Assembly (NCBI GenBank): GCA_034440575.1
Contig: JAOTOL010001286.1
Location: 91,001 to 155,000, forward strand
From: Imbricaverruca yamaguchii
Taxonomy: Eukaryota > Arthropoda > Thecostraca > Neoverrucidae
Direction of reading: 5' to 3'
Length of the DNA stretch: 64,000 nucleotides
This document shows, in pieces, positions 1-11,003 of this stretch (the stretch's first letter is position 1; the number at the start of each line of letters is the position of its first letter). The translations under genes were made by a program, and so were the position numbers. The notes beneath the pieces are model-generated. The model did no database searches. It worked only from the letters and a program-made list of their open reading frames with translations, and was not told the DNA's origin.

Positions 1-85
1 CTCCGTTCATCGATTCAACCTCTCTCCCCAACTCGACACCGACACTACCCCAGTCTAAGAACACAGAGCTACTAAACGTTCGGCA

Positions 86-3000
86 ATGGGACTTTTTCTC
101 CAGTGGAACGTCGGAGGCATTCCAGGCAAATTCATAGAATTTAAATCTGAATTCTTGCAACAAAAACCACTACTCGCTGCGCTCCAAGAAACTCACTTTC
201 GAGATTCTGACTCAACTTGGAACAAAATTCCCGATTACACTTGGCACCTAAACAACGTAAACGGCCCACATAGGAAATGGGGCGCAGCCATACTCATAGC
301 AAACAGCATACCTCATCGTCGAGTAACGTTAAATACTCCCCTGAATTGCGTAGCAGTCAACCTCAAAATTGCACATTGCCAAACCACAGTAATCTCACTA
401 TACATTTCGCCGTCAGCTGAAACCCCCACACCACAGGAACTGAACGACCTGCTGCTTCAGGCCCCTCCACCAGTTCTCATTATGGGGGACTTTAATGCTA
501 AACACCCCTCGTGGGGAAGCGACCATACCGACACTAGAGGGCACCAAATTCACCAGTTTATTTCGGACCACAACCTAGTACTTCTTAACACCGGGGCCGC
601 CACCCGCCACAACCCGACCTTATTAGGATCGGACACTTGCATAGACTTAACGTGCTGCACCCCACGACTTAGCTCACTATTTGACTGGTCAGTTTCAGAC
701 GTTCCCGGGCTGAGCGACCACTATCCAATCACAATTAGGCTCAGCACGGACGCTATCCACCACACTAAACTATTCAGACAATCTTGGAATTTGAAAAGAG
801 CGGACTGGACTAAATTCGAGGAACAGGTGGACCTCAGCCTAGCAACTTCAGATACCAGTAAGATAGAGACGATTCTAAGGGCCATCAGCTCAGCAGCACA
901 AGATTCAGTCCCAAAAAGTAACAAACCTAGGAAAAAGGCATCAACGCCATGGTGGACCCCGGACTGTCAAAGGGCAATCGCCGCACGGCGCCGTGCCCAC
1001 AAACAATTCAAAAGATGCGTGTGCGAAGCACACCTATCAGCATACAGGCAATCTCAAAAACACTGCCGGTACACAATTCGAACAGCACGCCAAAACTCTT
1101 GGCAGTCTTTTGCCTCGCAATTCAATAGATTCACACCTACCGGCAGAATCTGGGACCTGATGAAGCGCTTCAACCTGAAACGCCCACCACCAGGCCCTTT
1201 CCCCCAGCTGACGGTGAATGGACAGCACATCACTGACCCACAACAAGTCGTAGACCACTTTAAACTACACTACGCCAGCGTATCCGGCAACACCAACTAT
1301 GACACCACCATAGTAAGCGTCCTAGACGCCCTTGCCTCCAAAGCAAATTTTAGCTCTGACAATAGAGAAATCTACAATCAGTCATTCACTATGCACGAAT
1401 TAGAACTTGCTCTCAGCAAGTGTGGAAACACGTCGGTTGGGCCGGACGACATTCATTACCAGTTTCTTAAACGTCTTAGCAAAAACTCCCTAACGTATCT
1501 ACTAACGGCCATAAGTGAACTGTACCAAACCGACACGATTCCCGCATCCTGGCGGGAGAGCGTAGTCATACCATTACCAAAGCCGCACAAAGATCACTCC
1601 ACCCCAAAAGGCTATAGACCCATCTCACTTACTAGCTGTGCTAGCAAGCTGGTCGAACGCATGGTCAACACACAATTGAGGCAATTTCTGGAACACAACG
1701 ACCTGCTCGACGAATTTCAATGCGGCTTCCAACGGCAAAAATCAACTACAGACAATCTCATTAGGTTAGTGCATGACATCAAAAGTTGTCTATACATCAA
1801 ACGCACAACAATAGCTGCCTACCTAGACATCACTGCCGCCTTACACAAGTCAGCGCTGACACACAAACTCCATAAGATAGGCCTACGCGGACACATGGCC
1901 CACTTCATACTCAACTTCCTCAGGGATAGGACTCTTAGGGTCCGATGCGGCAATGTCACATCAAACACCACAACTCAGGAGCAGGGCCTGGCTCAGGGGA
2001 GCGTGCTCTCGCCGAGCCTCTTCATCATCATGATCAACGACATACTTGCCGACCACGGGGACACTTCACTTCACTACTCACTTTTCGCGGACGACATAGC
2101 AATCTGGACAACATCACAATGCTTCCTTAAAGCTGAAAAAAACATTCAGGCAGGACTAGACCACATTGCAAAGTGGTGCAAAACTTGGGGCTTCACCCTG
2201 TCCGCAGAAAAATCGGCCACTGTCACATACAGTCGTCTCCGTCCCACACCGAAAACGTTACTTAAAATCGATGGCAAAGCCATCGAGCAGGTGAAAAGTT
2301 TCAAATTCCTAGGGGTGCATTTAGACGAAAAACTCAGTTTCAACACCCATATCACCGACATCACGAAGCGAAGCGCGAAGCGCGTCAACATAATACGTGC
2401 ACTTGCAGGCACAGACTGGGGCGGAGACAGGAAAACACTTCTGCGACTGTACACATCAATCATACGACCCATCATAGAATACAACAGCATCATTTTTTCC
2501 ACAATTTCAGAAAGTCAGAGTAAAAAATTAGAAGTCATCCAAAACAGCTGCATCAGAGCAGCCACAGGCGCCCTTAGCGCTACACCGATAGCTAGTCTTC
2601 TAGTAGACTCAAACACACCATCACTCCACCACAGGAGGACACAACACCTGTGCCGTTACCACATCAAAATCAAATCCATTCCAAATCATCCGGCACAGCG
2701 CTGCTTCATGCCTGGCAGATACGACAAGAGCCGATTTGCGCGCAAACTTCCACCATATAGCATTCAAATTGCCACGGCTCTCTCAGATCTTAACCTCGCA
2801 ATGCCATCCACTGCAGCTCGACCGCCCATTAGGCCCTTCTGGACTTTCAGTCAACCAAAGGTCGAGTACTTGCTCTCGGAGAAGAAAGCCACTATCACAT
2901 CGGCGGAGATTCTAGGCCTCTTTCACAAGTTCGCCGATGACAACAATCACAAATCACTCATATTCACGGATGGGTCGAAACACGAGGCTAAGGTAGGCAT

Positions 3001-3802
3001 CGGCATCACTGGACCAGGTCTCAGACTTTCCAAACGTCTACCGGATAACTTCTCCATCTACTCTGCTGAAGCAATGGCCATTCTGGCCGCTATTTTCATT
3101 ATCATTAAGCGAAAAGTCAGAAACGTAGTGATTTGCTCAGACTCCAAATCCGTCCTACAGTCAATTAGCAACACCCACGACTGTCCTCATCACATCATTG
3201 ATCGAATCCAACAAATCGTGGCCCACAACGTAAACATGAACTTTTCCTTCCTCTGGATTCCGGGCCACGCCAACATCCCAGGTAACGAAGAAGCAGACCG
3301 GCTCGCAAAGCAAGCCTTAGCATCGAACACCCACCCCAGCGTGGAATATTCGGTAGACGATTGCAAAGCACTCCTACAACATCGCATTCGCCAACACCAA
3401 CAGAACACATGGACACAACACAACTCAACACAACACAAATCCAACCACGCCCACTCAATAAAACCAACAATAGGCACATGGAACACATCAAATCAGTCTC
3501 ACCGTCAGAAAGAGGTCATCCTCACTAGACTTAGAACCGGTTGCACAAAACTAACACAGCCTCGATTAGAGGATGACCAACACACAACACCGCACTGCGA
3601 CACCTGCAACACCACGTTAAGCATAGGCCACATCCTGCTAGACTGCAGTAGCTTTAGCTCTCAGAGACAACCACTTAAGGCCTTCTGCCAGAGAAAGGGC
3701 ATCACCCTATCGCTTCCATCGCTTCTCGGTGACAAACACGCAGAACTCATTCAATTGCTATTTGAATATCTGTATGCCACAGAACTAGCAGGAGCTCTCT
3801 AG
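86..3802 (+). CDS. I-superfamily non-LTR retrotransposon ORF2 (EN-RT-RNase H), apparently full length
   Basis: A single open frame of 1238 residues encodes the replication polyprotein of a LINE that would act by target-primed reverse transcription. Visible in order: an APE-type endonuclease (QETH near residue 34, GDFNAKHPSWGS from about 134, SDHYP from about 210); a reverse transcriptase (YRPISL near 512, YLDI at about 579, QGSVLSP from about 637, FADD at about 667); an RNase H domain with TDGS (about 960), a downstream SAEA, CSDSKS and PGHANIPGNEEAD; and a C-terminal CX2CX7HX4C knuckle from about 1171. RNase H after RT places it in the I superfamily (I, Nimb or Loa-like); the clade is inferred from memory. 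The ATG at 86 lies just before the conserved QWNVGG endonuclease start. No ORF1 is seen, and it would lie left of the window. Oddity: RT motif A keeps the first Asp but lacks the usual AFDxVWH that follows, so the copy may be inactive. Confidence 0.9.
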   Translation: MGLFLQWNVGGIPGKFIEFKSEFLQQKPLLAALQETHFRDSDSTWNKIPDYTWHLNNVNGPHRKWGAAILIANSIPHRRVTLNTPLNCVAVNLKIAHCQTTVISLYISPSAETPTPQELNDLLLQAPPPVLIMGDFNAKHPSWGSDHTDTRGHQIHQFISDHNLVLLNTGAATRHNPTLLGSDTCIDLTCCTPRLSSLFDWSVSDVPGLSDHYPITIRLSTDAIHHTKLFRQSWNLKRADWTKFEEQVDLSLATSDTSKIETILRAISSAAQDSVPKSNKPRKKASTPWWTPDCQRAIAARRRAHKQFKRCVCEAHLSAYRQSQKHCRYTIRTARQNSWQSFASQFNRFTPTGRIWDLMKRFNLKRPPPGPFPQLTVNGQHITDPQQVVDHFKLHYASVSGNTNYDTTIVSVLDALASKANFSSDNREIYNQSFTMHELELALSKCGNTSVGPDDIHYQFLKRLSKNSLTYLLTAISELYQTDTIPASWRESVVIPLPKPHKDHSTPKGYRPISLTSCASKLVERMVNTQLRQFLEHNDLLDEFQCGFQRQKSTTDNLIRLVHDIKSCLYIKRTTIAAYLDITAALHKSALTHKLHKIGLRGHMAHFILNFLRDRTLRVRCGNVTSNTTTQEQGLAQGSVLSPSLFIIMINDILADHGDTSLHYSLFADDIAIWTTSQCFLKAEKNIQAGLDHIAKWCKTWGFTLSAEKSATVTYSRLRPTPKTLLKIDGKAIEQVKSFKFLGVHLDEKLSFNTHITDITKRSAKRVNIIRALAGTDWGGDRKTLLRLYTSIIRPIIEYNSIIFSTISESQSKKLEVIQNSCIRAATGALSATPIASLLVDSNTPSLHHRRTQHLCRYHIKIKSIPNHPAQRCFMPGRYDKSRFARKLPPYSIQIATALSDLNLAMPSTAARPPIRPFWTFSQPKVEYLLSEKKATITSAEILGLFHKFADDNNHKSLIFTDGSKHEAKVGIGITGPGLRLSKRLPDNFSIYSAEAMAILAAIFIIIKRKVRNVVICSDSKSVLQSISNTHDCPHHIIDRIQQIVAHNVNMNFSFLWIPGHANIPGNEEADRLAKQALASNTHPSVEYSVDDCKALLQHRIRQHQQNTWTQHNSTQHKSNHAHSIKPTIGTWNTSNQSHRQKEVILTRLRTGCTKLTQPRLEDDQHTTPHCDTCNTTLSIGHILLDCSSFSSQRQPLKAFCQRKGITLSLPSLLGDKHAELIQLLFEYLYATELAGAL

Positions 3803-3860
3803 GCACCACCAACGCTCACATCAACTAGCAATACATGACCGCGAAACACTCATAGGAAAC

Positions 3861-4115
3861 ACGTAAATAGCCATCCCTGCATGGCGTCGGACGTACATGA
3901 GCCGATTTGCTTCCCAGTTAGGAATAATTGGCTACCTAGCGGTGCCGTCGGAGGTAGATGAGCCGACTTGCTTCAGGAAAACAACGAAAAAAAAATTGTT
4001 TAGCTTAACGTAAAACCACTACCCAGAGGAGCCGTCGGACGTAGATGAGCCGACTTGCCTTCCGACACTTAACGTAAATGGCTACCCAGAGGAACAGCGG
4101 ACGTAGAGGAGCCAA
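3861..4115 (+). repeat. Tandem repeats in the 3' UTR of the I-type element
   Basis: Four degenerate units of about 65-75 bp follow the ORF2 stop. Each carries a core like gtcggacgtagatgagccga, preceded by gctacccagagg-like and aacgtaaatg sequence. Copies are near 3861, 3931, 4006 and 4072. They lie in the expected 3' UTR of the retrotransposon. The exact 3' end of the element, and any tail or target duplication, could not be located. Confidence 0.65.
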
Positions 4116-5235
4116 ATTATGAAACACCGTACTAACCCAACTGACAACCCTGCATGGCATGCATAAACTAACCAACTACTAACAACTAACACGCGGCAGC
4201 CGGCGTCAGAGGCGGTGTGGACAATTGCCTCCTTGTCCGCACGGTAAAAATCCCTCAGTGCTCTTCGATAGGAGTAGGCTATAGCCGGCACTCTGGCAAA
4301 ATCAACTCAACACTCAAAACACCCCAGCCCCACTCAAACCACAAATTATTATGTGGAGGAGTAAAGTAAAATTAAAACCAGTTAGACACCAGGGAGACGT
4401 CCCCAACCCAGCCCCCGCCTCCAGCATCCAAAAACTTCGCACAAACTATAACGCAAAATTCCCTTAACGTAAATGTCCACTTGCTTGTACCTTGATCGTA
4501 ACACTCGCTTTCATAGACAGATATGCAACGTGTTAAAGGCGGCGCAAATGACCTTTATGGTTCGGCACGCCTAAAAAACCACTCTCCCCCCCCCCCACCC
4601 CTTCACTCTCTTCTTCTGTCGTCCTCGTCTTTGTCAAGTCCGCTTCACCCCTGCCGTCTCCCCGTCGCCAATATAGAAATGAGTGCTTTGAGCGAGTGTT
4701 GGAGTGATGAGTGATGCAGTGAGTGACCGGTGGAAGTGAATTGATGAACCACGCGCAGTACTGCTCGTCACGGCTGGGTCACCGTGCCTGATTCTGTTTT
4801 CCTGCTTTCTTTCCAATCTTTTCGTACTCCTTCATTTCCTAAGGTCACTGCTCTCTTGAATTGGAGTGATCTTGATTAGGTAATTGCTCTCTTGAATTGG
4901 AGAGTTCCTTTGTCTCCCTTGAATTGGGGAGCTATAACCTACAACCTTTATTATTATGTCCACCTATATTTAGGTTACTTCGATTATTTCTTTGCATTCT
5001 CCCAGCATATATCTTTCCGACCTCTCACATTGCAGTTATTTGTTCCTTTTCCTATTGTTATTCATATAATTTCCTTTCACATGTTATTCACGCTTACTTA
5101 TTTCTCGCTCTCATTTCTATACCCTTTTCTTCAGGCCCCTTGACCGCTCTACCCCAAGCTCCAGGGCGTCACCCACCTACACATATACAGTCCACTCCCA
5201 GCGGATGAACACGGCGTCCGCAACAATGACGAAAC
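4116..5235. other. No gene recognised; possible remainder of the I-element 3' UTR
   Basis: No ORF with a recognisable domain is present. A phrase like tctcttgaattggag recurs three times between about 4850 and 4930. A short C-run occurs near 4587 and a T/C-rich stretch at 4980-5140. Sequence near 4460 repeats the cttaacgtaaatg phrase of the upstream 3' UTR repeats, so the element may extend to about 4510. Confidence 0.4.
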
Positions 5236-5375
5236 AACAGAGGTGACATGATGCCAAGGGTGGCATGAAATGATATGTGATATGGCATCATAGGTGTGAC
5301 GCGACGGCAGAGGTGACATGACTTCAGAGGTGACATGATGTCAAAAGTGACATGACGTGATATGTGACATGACAT
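5236..5375. repeat. Degenerate minisatellite built on gtgacatga
   Basis: The phrase aggtgacatga and variants recur about ten times, interleaved with ggcatga and gatatgtgacatg. The period is irregular, roughly 12-20 bp. No coding potential is seen. Confidence 0.6.
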
Positions 5376-6284
5376 CTGTGCTCGGACGTCGGCGCGTTCT
5401 GGTCGCAATCCACTGACCGGTGCCAGCGGCAAATTCTGGATATACTTGAGGAGTATGACATATCATATGGCACGTAAGACTGGGGGAAAAGATAACACAG
5501 CTTCGTACTGGGAGGCTCGCATTATACCTCATTGGTGTCCCCGTAGTAGAGTGAAAACCGAATGATGTTTTTCTTCGACGCGGCTACAAAACCTCACCCC
5601 AAACGTGGCGGAACAACGCGTAGGCGCAGCCAAGTGGGCCTGACAGACCTTCCCTAGCAACCAAAAATAAATAAGACCATATAAGACAGTGTGAAATCTT
5701 CATTATGCAAGACCAGAAATGTTCGGTACGCGAAGCGCACCGAAAGAGGTTGCTGTATCACATGCGTTTGTTAGTCGAGCCTCCCATCTCCCTTGAGAAA
5801 CTCCTGGTTGCGCCCCTGGAACAACGTCATTGTCGTGTGCCGATTATTTACACCCCTGAACTGTAAAGCCAGTACGACAAAGCCATCTACATGAAAATAT
5901 ATCTTCGTCGCAACGCAGCGAAGCCCGTATATCCCTCTCGGGCACCACATATATGTAATTTAATGCATCATAGCCTCCTATTTCCACAATGCAAAAGCTA
6001 CTCCAGGAAGTGCATTGTTGCTGTTTCATGTACGTCCAGATGTGGACGCCGGTGACCTGGGGCGCGTACCTTTCCGGGACCGCATTGGACGGCCTCGATA
6101 GTCGTACAGGGGTAGTACAGTTGAAGCAAACCTCCGGTTGTATAAGAGGACAAACGGGTCGCGTCCATCTCCCGACAATGCAGCGGACCAGTCGGACTCT
6201 ACGATGGGCCCGACCGATATATTGGGAAACGAGCCCGCCCGGTCTTGAAGCGCGTCAAGCCATTTTTCGTTTTCAGATTAAAGG
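5376..6284. other. No gene recognised
   Basis: Short ORFs on both strands show no recognisable motif. I see no RNA gene, terminal repeats or coding signature. Confidence 0.4.
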
Positions 6285-6678
6285 ACTATTCACACCCAGT
6301 GTAATCTCGACGCAAAAAAAGCCAGCGCAATGACGGACTAGGCGTAAACCCGACGCACATGTTGAGAAATGTTGTAACATGCAAGCTGAAAAAAACGCAT
6401 CCGATGCGGCCCCAATCCGCCGAAGATCCGCAAATATGGCGACAGCAGTTTATCCCGAGCAGTCTTTCGATCTTACGTCAAGGCCGCTGGCGCGCCGAGC
6501 GGAAAAAGTTCAGAAAACCCAACTTTGTCCGCTCGGAAATCGTCAGCGTTTTGTAGGACTCGGCAGACAGCTGACGCAAGGCCGACGCAATGGCAGAATC
6601 TGCAGACCCCATGCTAACTGTCCGCTAGCTTTGCGTCGATTACGACAGTGCATCGAGATTACGCTAGATGTGAACAGT
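6285..6678. mobile_element. MITE-like element with 29-bp imperfect terminal inverted repeats
   Basis: The left end (from 6285, actattcacaccc...) and the reverse complement of the right end (to 6678, actgttcacatct...) align over 29 bp with about 5 mismatches, including an identical gtaatctcga block. The interior of about 340 bp is rich in cgacgca and gcgtcg words and encodes nothing recognisable. This is the layout of a non-autonomous DNA transposon. A clear target duplication was not resolved, so the superfamily is unknown. Confidence 0.55.
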
Positions 6679-6884
6679 TTTAAGATTTTCAAGACGGTTT
6701 CGTTCGATAGAAGCATTAGCTGTCTTCGTTTGATAGAGCCAGCGGCCGCTTTCGTTTAACGCGAAAACTACATCACGAACTCAATGACACTTCCAGATGA
6801 AAGATCTTCAGCACTGGTGCTTATTGTTAAAAAGCAATAATTAACCGATTAACTTAAACCTACCAGCAATCCGTGTTCTCCATT

Positions 6885-7470
6885 TTATGGACATTCGGAA
6901 AAAGGTCCTCGTTGGGCAATTTTCCCCTCCGTGGCTTCGTTAGTCTTTCGGATAGCTTGAGCCGACACTTCCTGGAACACAGCTAAACACATTAATGTCA
7001 TCGACATGCTCCGAGAGCTTGTCCTCTGCTGTCTTTATAACAGCCTGTTGTAAAGGTATGCTGACAAACAGATCCACGCCTATGTTGAAAACGGCCCCGT
7101 CCTGCAATGCATGATGCCCCTGAAATAAAATATTTGATTTAGGAAGCGTTTCATAAAAGAGTAGGGACGAATCTCAGCAGCTGGTTAAGATTACGCTCAA
7201 TCAGGTAGGCTGCTATTGCAGTGGATCCTCTACAGTCAGAGATGACGAGGCGTACCCTGGAAGTCCTTGTGTAGACAATAAAAGATCAGAGTCCTGCCGT
7301 GATCAGCCGTGAAATCATGCATAGTTTCATTTGCGAATTTTCCCTTGGAAACGACAGCTAGAACCTTAGTACAGCTATCTGTATCACACATGATGGTCTT
7401 CGCTTTTTCGACATGCTCTGACCTATCGATGATCACAAATCCCTTATCACCATTTCCCCTACGCATTTAG
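6885..7470 (-). pseudogene. Decayed Penelope-like reverse transcriptase fragment
   Basis: A 76-residue frame (7466-7236) contains GDKGFVIIDRSEHVEKAKTI followed by CDTDSCTKV. This resembles the ADKG-N-VVxMD-x-Y-x-K segment upstream of the RT core in Penelope-like elements. After stops and frame changes, the minus strand at about 7130-6950 reads VFNIGVDLFVSIPLQQAV, similar to the SFDVVSLFTNIP RT motif of that group. The fragments are collinear but interrupted, and the Asp context is altered, so the copy is dead. The family assignment rests on remembered motifs and is moderate at best. Confidence 0.45.
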
Positions 7471-7671
7471 TCACTACTATAACACTGCCATTTACTGATG
7501 TCTTTCAGAGCTGACATTTGCTCATGTGGCATTACCCAGTATGTTACCGTGTAGTAGATACGTTCGTCCAAATCTCACTTTAATTTACTGTGGCCCCTTT
7601 CCGTCTCATCACAAGACATACGATACGACATGCGATACGACATGATGACACGGTACTAGTGCATATTTGGT

Positions 7672-7862
7672 GAGAGTGTTGGTCCATTTGACAATATCAT
7701 TGGTGGACCAAAATAATACCACTGGTGTCTATTTTGTGGCTGTGGTGGTTCAGTTGACAATGTCACTGGTGTACCAAAGTATCACCAATTGCATCCATTT
7801 AATGACAGACGTGGTCCATTTGACAATGTCACTGGCTAACCGAAGTATTGCCAATGGTTAAT
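7672..7862 (+). repeat. Three diverged tandem units of about 66 bp
   Basis: The phrase ggtccatttgacaatgtcac (or a variant) starts units near 7681, 7748 and 7812. Each is followed by a ggtgtaccaaagtat-like stretch. Similar words recur just right of the hairpin at 8141-8180, so the hairpin may have inserted into this array. Confidence 0.55.
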
Positions 7863-7902
7863 ACAACGAAGAATGGCTCTTAAGTGCTCCTAGGTTTTAG
7901 AC

Positions 7903-8138
7903 ATTGCGTGAGACGAAATGTACGACCCTCAATATACCAGGAGGTGCTGAGTTTACATCAAAAGTAACGTTAGGGATTATGCTATATTACTCAACGTTTC
8001 TGCCAGGGGCCATCGTCAGGCGTGTCGATGGCCCCTGGCCGAAACGTTGCGTAATATAGCATAATCCCTAACGTTACTTTTGATGTAAACTCAGCACCTC
8101 CTGGTATATCGAGGGTCGTACATTTCGTCTCACGCAAT
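7903..8138. repeat. Long near-perfect inverted repeat (113-bp arms, 10-nt loop)
   Basis: Left arm 7903-8015 and right arm 8026-8138 are reverse complements with about three mismatches, separated by 10 nt (8016-8025). The transcript of either strand would fold into a very long hairpin. No ORF lies inside it. It could be a foldback element, a hairpin-RNA locus or a recent inverted duplication. Confidence 0.8.
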
Positions 8139-8587
8139 ATTGTCGCTGGTATTTATTTGGCGACAGTGGTGATTACCACTGGAGTCGTGGCAGTAGTGGT
8201 AAATTCAGCCCACCCATTGACATTGACATTGAGGCTATTCCCCCGACTATGAACTGGTGTCTCATATCCATGTGCCAGGCAACACGAGCTGGCAGCTCAT
8301 GCAAATTGGTCCTGCAAGAAGATGCCCTCTACTCATGTTCTGTCATCGGGCGGCAGGATTACGGCGGATGAAAGCATTAAGCCAGAGGCTCGCAAGTGAT
8401 ATAAGTCCGAGAAGTTGGCAGGAAAACGAATGGTCGACGCCTTGAGGCGTAGAATAGGAGCCGGAGTCGGTGACATTTCCGTAGTTGGGTAACTTCAGAT
8501 CTCATCATCGAATCCGCCACTACACTGATAGGTCATCAGCGAGACAGCCGCTTACGCAATCCATCTCTCGAGAGCGGGAACTCTCAC
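8139..8587. other. No gene recognised
   Basis: The stretch holds remnants of the 66-bp repeat words at its left edge and otherwise nothing that I can identify. Confidence 0.35.
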
Positions 8588-8652
8588 TTCCTCTCTCTCT
8601 CTCTCTCTATTGAGTGCGAGAACTCTCTCTCTCTCTCTTTCTCTCTCTCTCC
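8588..8652. repeat. (CT)n microsatellite
   Basis: Runs of CT dinucleotide are interrupted by a short spacer near 8610. C/T-rich sequence continues to about 8735. Confidence 0.9.
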
Positions 8653-9094
8653 CGTTGTCTACCTGTCTTCTGCCTTCTGTCTCCTGTCTCCCTTCCTCTT
8701 GTCTCTGCCTCTCCTGTGCTCCTGTCTCCCGTATCCCGTCTAGTTTGAAGTATATCATAACAGTGCTACATAACATCTACATGTAGTTATTTTTTAGACT
8801 GAAGTTTGCATATCTCAGCAAATCGCTTTTTACATTAGCATGGCTTCGTTACATAAACAGTAGTTTGAATATGAAAATGTTAAGTTAGAAAGCCTGAAAG
8901 CATAGTTCACAGCAGTTTTGGAGAACCATGCTACCGTGCTACCGTGCTAACGTACCGTGCTGGCATAGTAGCTATCATATTGCTCAGCGTTCCCAATTCA
9001 TCGTAATATATAATATCTGTGATATTCTGTTCCCATTCTTGGAACATGAATATAACAAAATCATTTCAGGAACAATGAATGCGCCGTATTGTTT

Positions 9095-9296
9095 ATTGGG
9101 TCATTTACAATTTACAATACATTTACAATACATTAACCGCGATCGTGCACTTTATGCACGATCGCGGTTAATGGCGCCGCCGACCCCGGTCCGCCGGAGG
9201 GCCGCGGGATTGGGAAGCATCCCGAGTGGTGCCAGTGTCGAACCCGGGACTTTGGCATCCAGAGCTCAACACCTCAGCCACTCGGCCACCTCCGCC
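9095..9296 (-). mobile_element. SINE family A copy (tRNA-Leu/Ser-like head) with palindromic tail
   Basis: Reading the minus strand, the head near 9296 has a TGGCCGAGTGG A box and a GGTTCGACAC-like B box, followed by the family body (gggccgcgggattggg on plus) and the ggcgccatt junction. The same unit recurs at 28731, 43103, 59389 and 63504. In this copy the tail has become a perfect palindrome at 9132-9170: 17-bp arms around cttta. Flanking target duplications were not clear. Confidence 0.75.
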
Positions 9297-10713
9297 ACAA
9301 CGCGCTGTCCTGCCGTCGCACGATGTGCTCGGAACACTCCAGCTGCAACTCGTAGCTGATGTCAGAACGTGCACTGCGGCGTGTGCACCAACGACAGTGC
9401 CTTGCCATTCAGTCATGTCTGCTGATCTTCCCGCCCGTCGGCTGTGCACGGACCCTCCTCCAGCTAGATGTCCAGCCTAGCATCGCTGCACTGTGCGGTA
9501 TGACAATCCAGCTGGCCCCCTGTGCTGAGGCTGCTGCTGCTGCTGAGCTATTGATCGTTGGCCGTGATCGTCCATCCAAAATACAGCGCTTTAATCCAGG
9601 GCCTCGCGTTGTAATTATCACTTTCAGTCCTCCACCACAAACGAGACACAGCAAATTGTCTTTGAAATTCGCACAACAAACTATGCGAATTGTCCACGAA
9701 GATCGCACACAAACGGTGCGAATCGTCCACGAGTTTCGTTCGATTAGACGATGCGAACTGCACCTCGCATCCCGGTTCTTGTCCGCGGCGCTCGGTCCGT
9801 TCCCAGCCAGGTCAGGTGCAGTGGAGGTAGAGAGCTGGCCGGCCTGGTGGTGTGCGGCGGCAGTGGTGAGCGCAGCTCGGCGTCTGGTGATGGTCTGCCC
9901 CCTTGAGGATTCCGTGCCGTTGTATTTATACTGGTGGGTTTATATACTGGTGGAAAACTACTGTGGGCTGGCCACTCTCTGACCTCCTGGTCCAGATGGC
10001 AGCCAGCTTCCGTGTGGGTGTGGTGACGCACGAGTTTAAGTTATTATCCATGAGCCTGTGTGTGCATGTAAATTGAAAGAAAAACCAGATGGCGTCTGAT
10101 TTATGTTCATGACAGTAGTTGGCTCCTCGGATGTACAGTGTATCTAGCGTTTGACGGATGTTTGAGTTACTAGCTGGTCTAAGCGTGTCTGTGCATTCCG
10201 GACTGGTGTTCTGGTGGCAACGTGTGATGAATTGCTGCTTGCAATGCGTGTGCCGTAAAGTATACTTGACGTCGGTGCAGCGCGACGCCTGGGCCGACGC
10301 ATGCGGAATGCTGATGCAATGTGAGGTCAGTCGCTGCGTGTATATGTTAACTGGCGTCCGAATGTCGGTGGCCTCGGTGGCCGGCCGCGCGTGCGTGTCG
10401 GGCTGGCTGATGCAATCGAGTGCAGGATGCGCTCTTCCTGGCTTTGGTAGGGAGTATAGCTGTTACAGCGGTAACCACAGTGAAACAGACGTGCATTTAC
10501 AGCTGCCGTTTGTTTCTCCATGACCAGCTGAACGACCTGCCGCCGCTGCTGACGCTACCGCTGCTACCGCCGCTGCTGACGCTGCTGACACGCTCTCTGG
10601 CACACGACGACACGTCACTCTTGCAGTATGGCCCACAACTGAGCGAGAAGCATTTCTCCAGCTATTCCGGAGTTCACCTCAAGTGGAGGTGTCGATATGT
10701 GTAGTGCATACAC
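9297..10713. other. No gene recognised; GC-rich patches
   Basis: Overlapping ORFs of 70-207 residues at 9359-10031 are arginine/alanine-rich on both strands and show no domain, so I treat them as composition-driven. A short gctgacgctaccgctgctac-type imperfect repeat lies at 10540-10595. The stretch ends at the 8-bp target duplication of the hAT-like element. Confidence 0.4.
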
Positions 10714-11003
10714 CAGGGGTGTCGATTTTGGAAAAACATTGGGGGAGGTGGGGGGGGGGAAGAGTACTGGACCCCCCACAAAAAGCTTGTCGGATTTCTC
10801 CCACTATATTTTCCGACCTCAATAATCCTGATATTTTTTTGACAATGTGTATGTTTGTGTTCAATCAACATCCTCGCCAACGGGAAAATTCGTCCAGTAA
10901 CAGGTTAAGTCACATAAGCAAAAAAGCAGTGCACGGTGCATGTCAACATAAAAACTGTGAGTCGTAGCATGCGACTACAGTGTCATACAATGTATTCGGG
11001 TCC

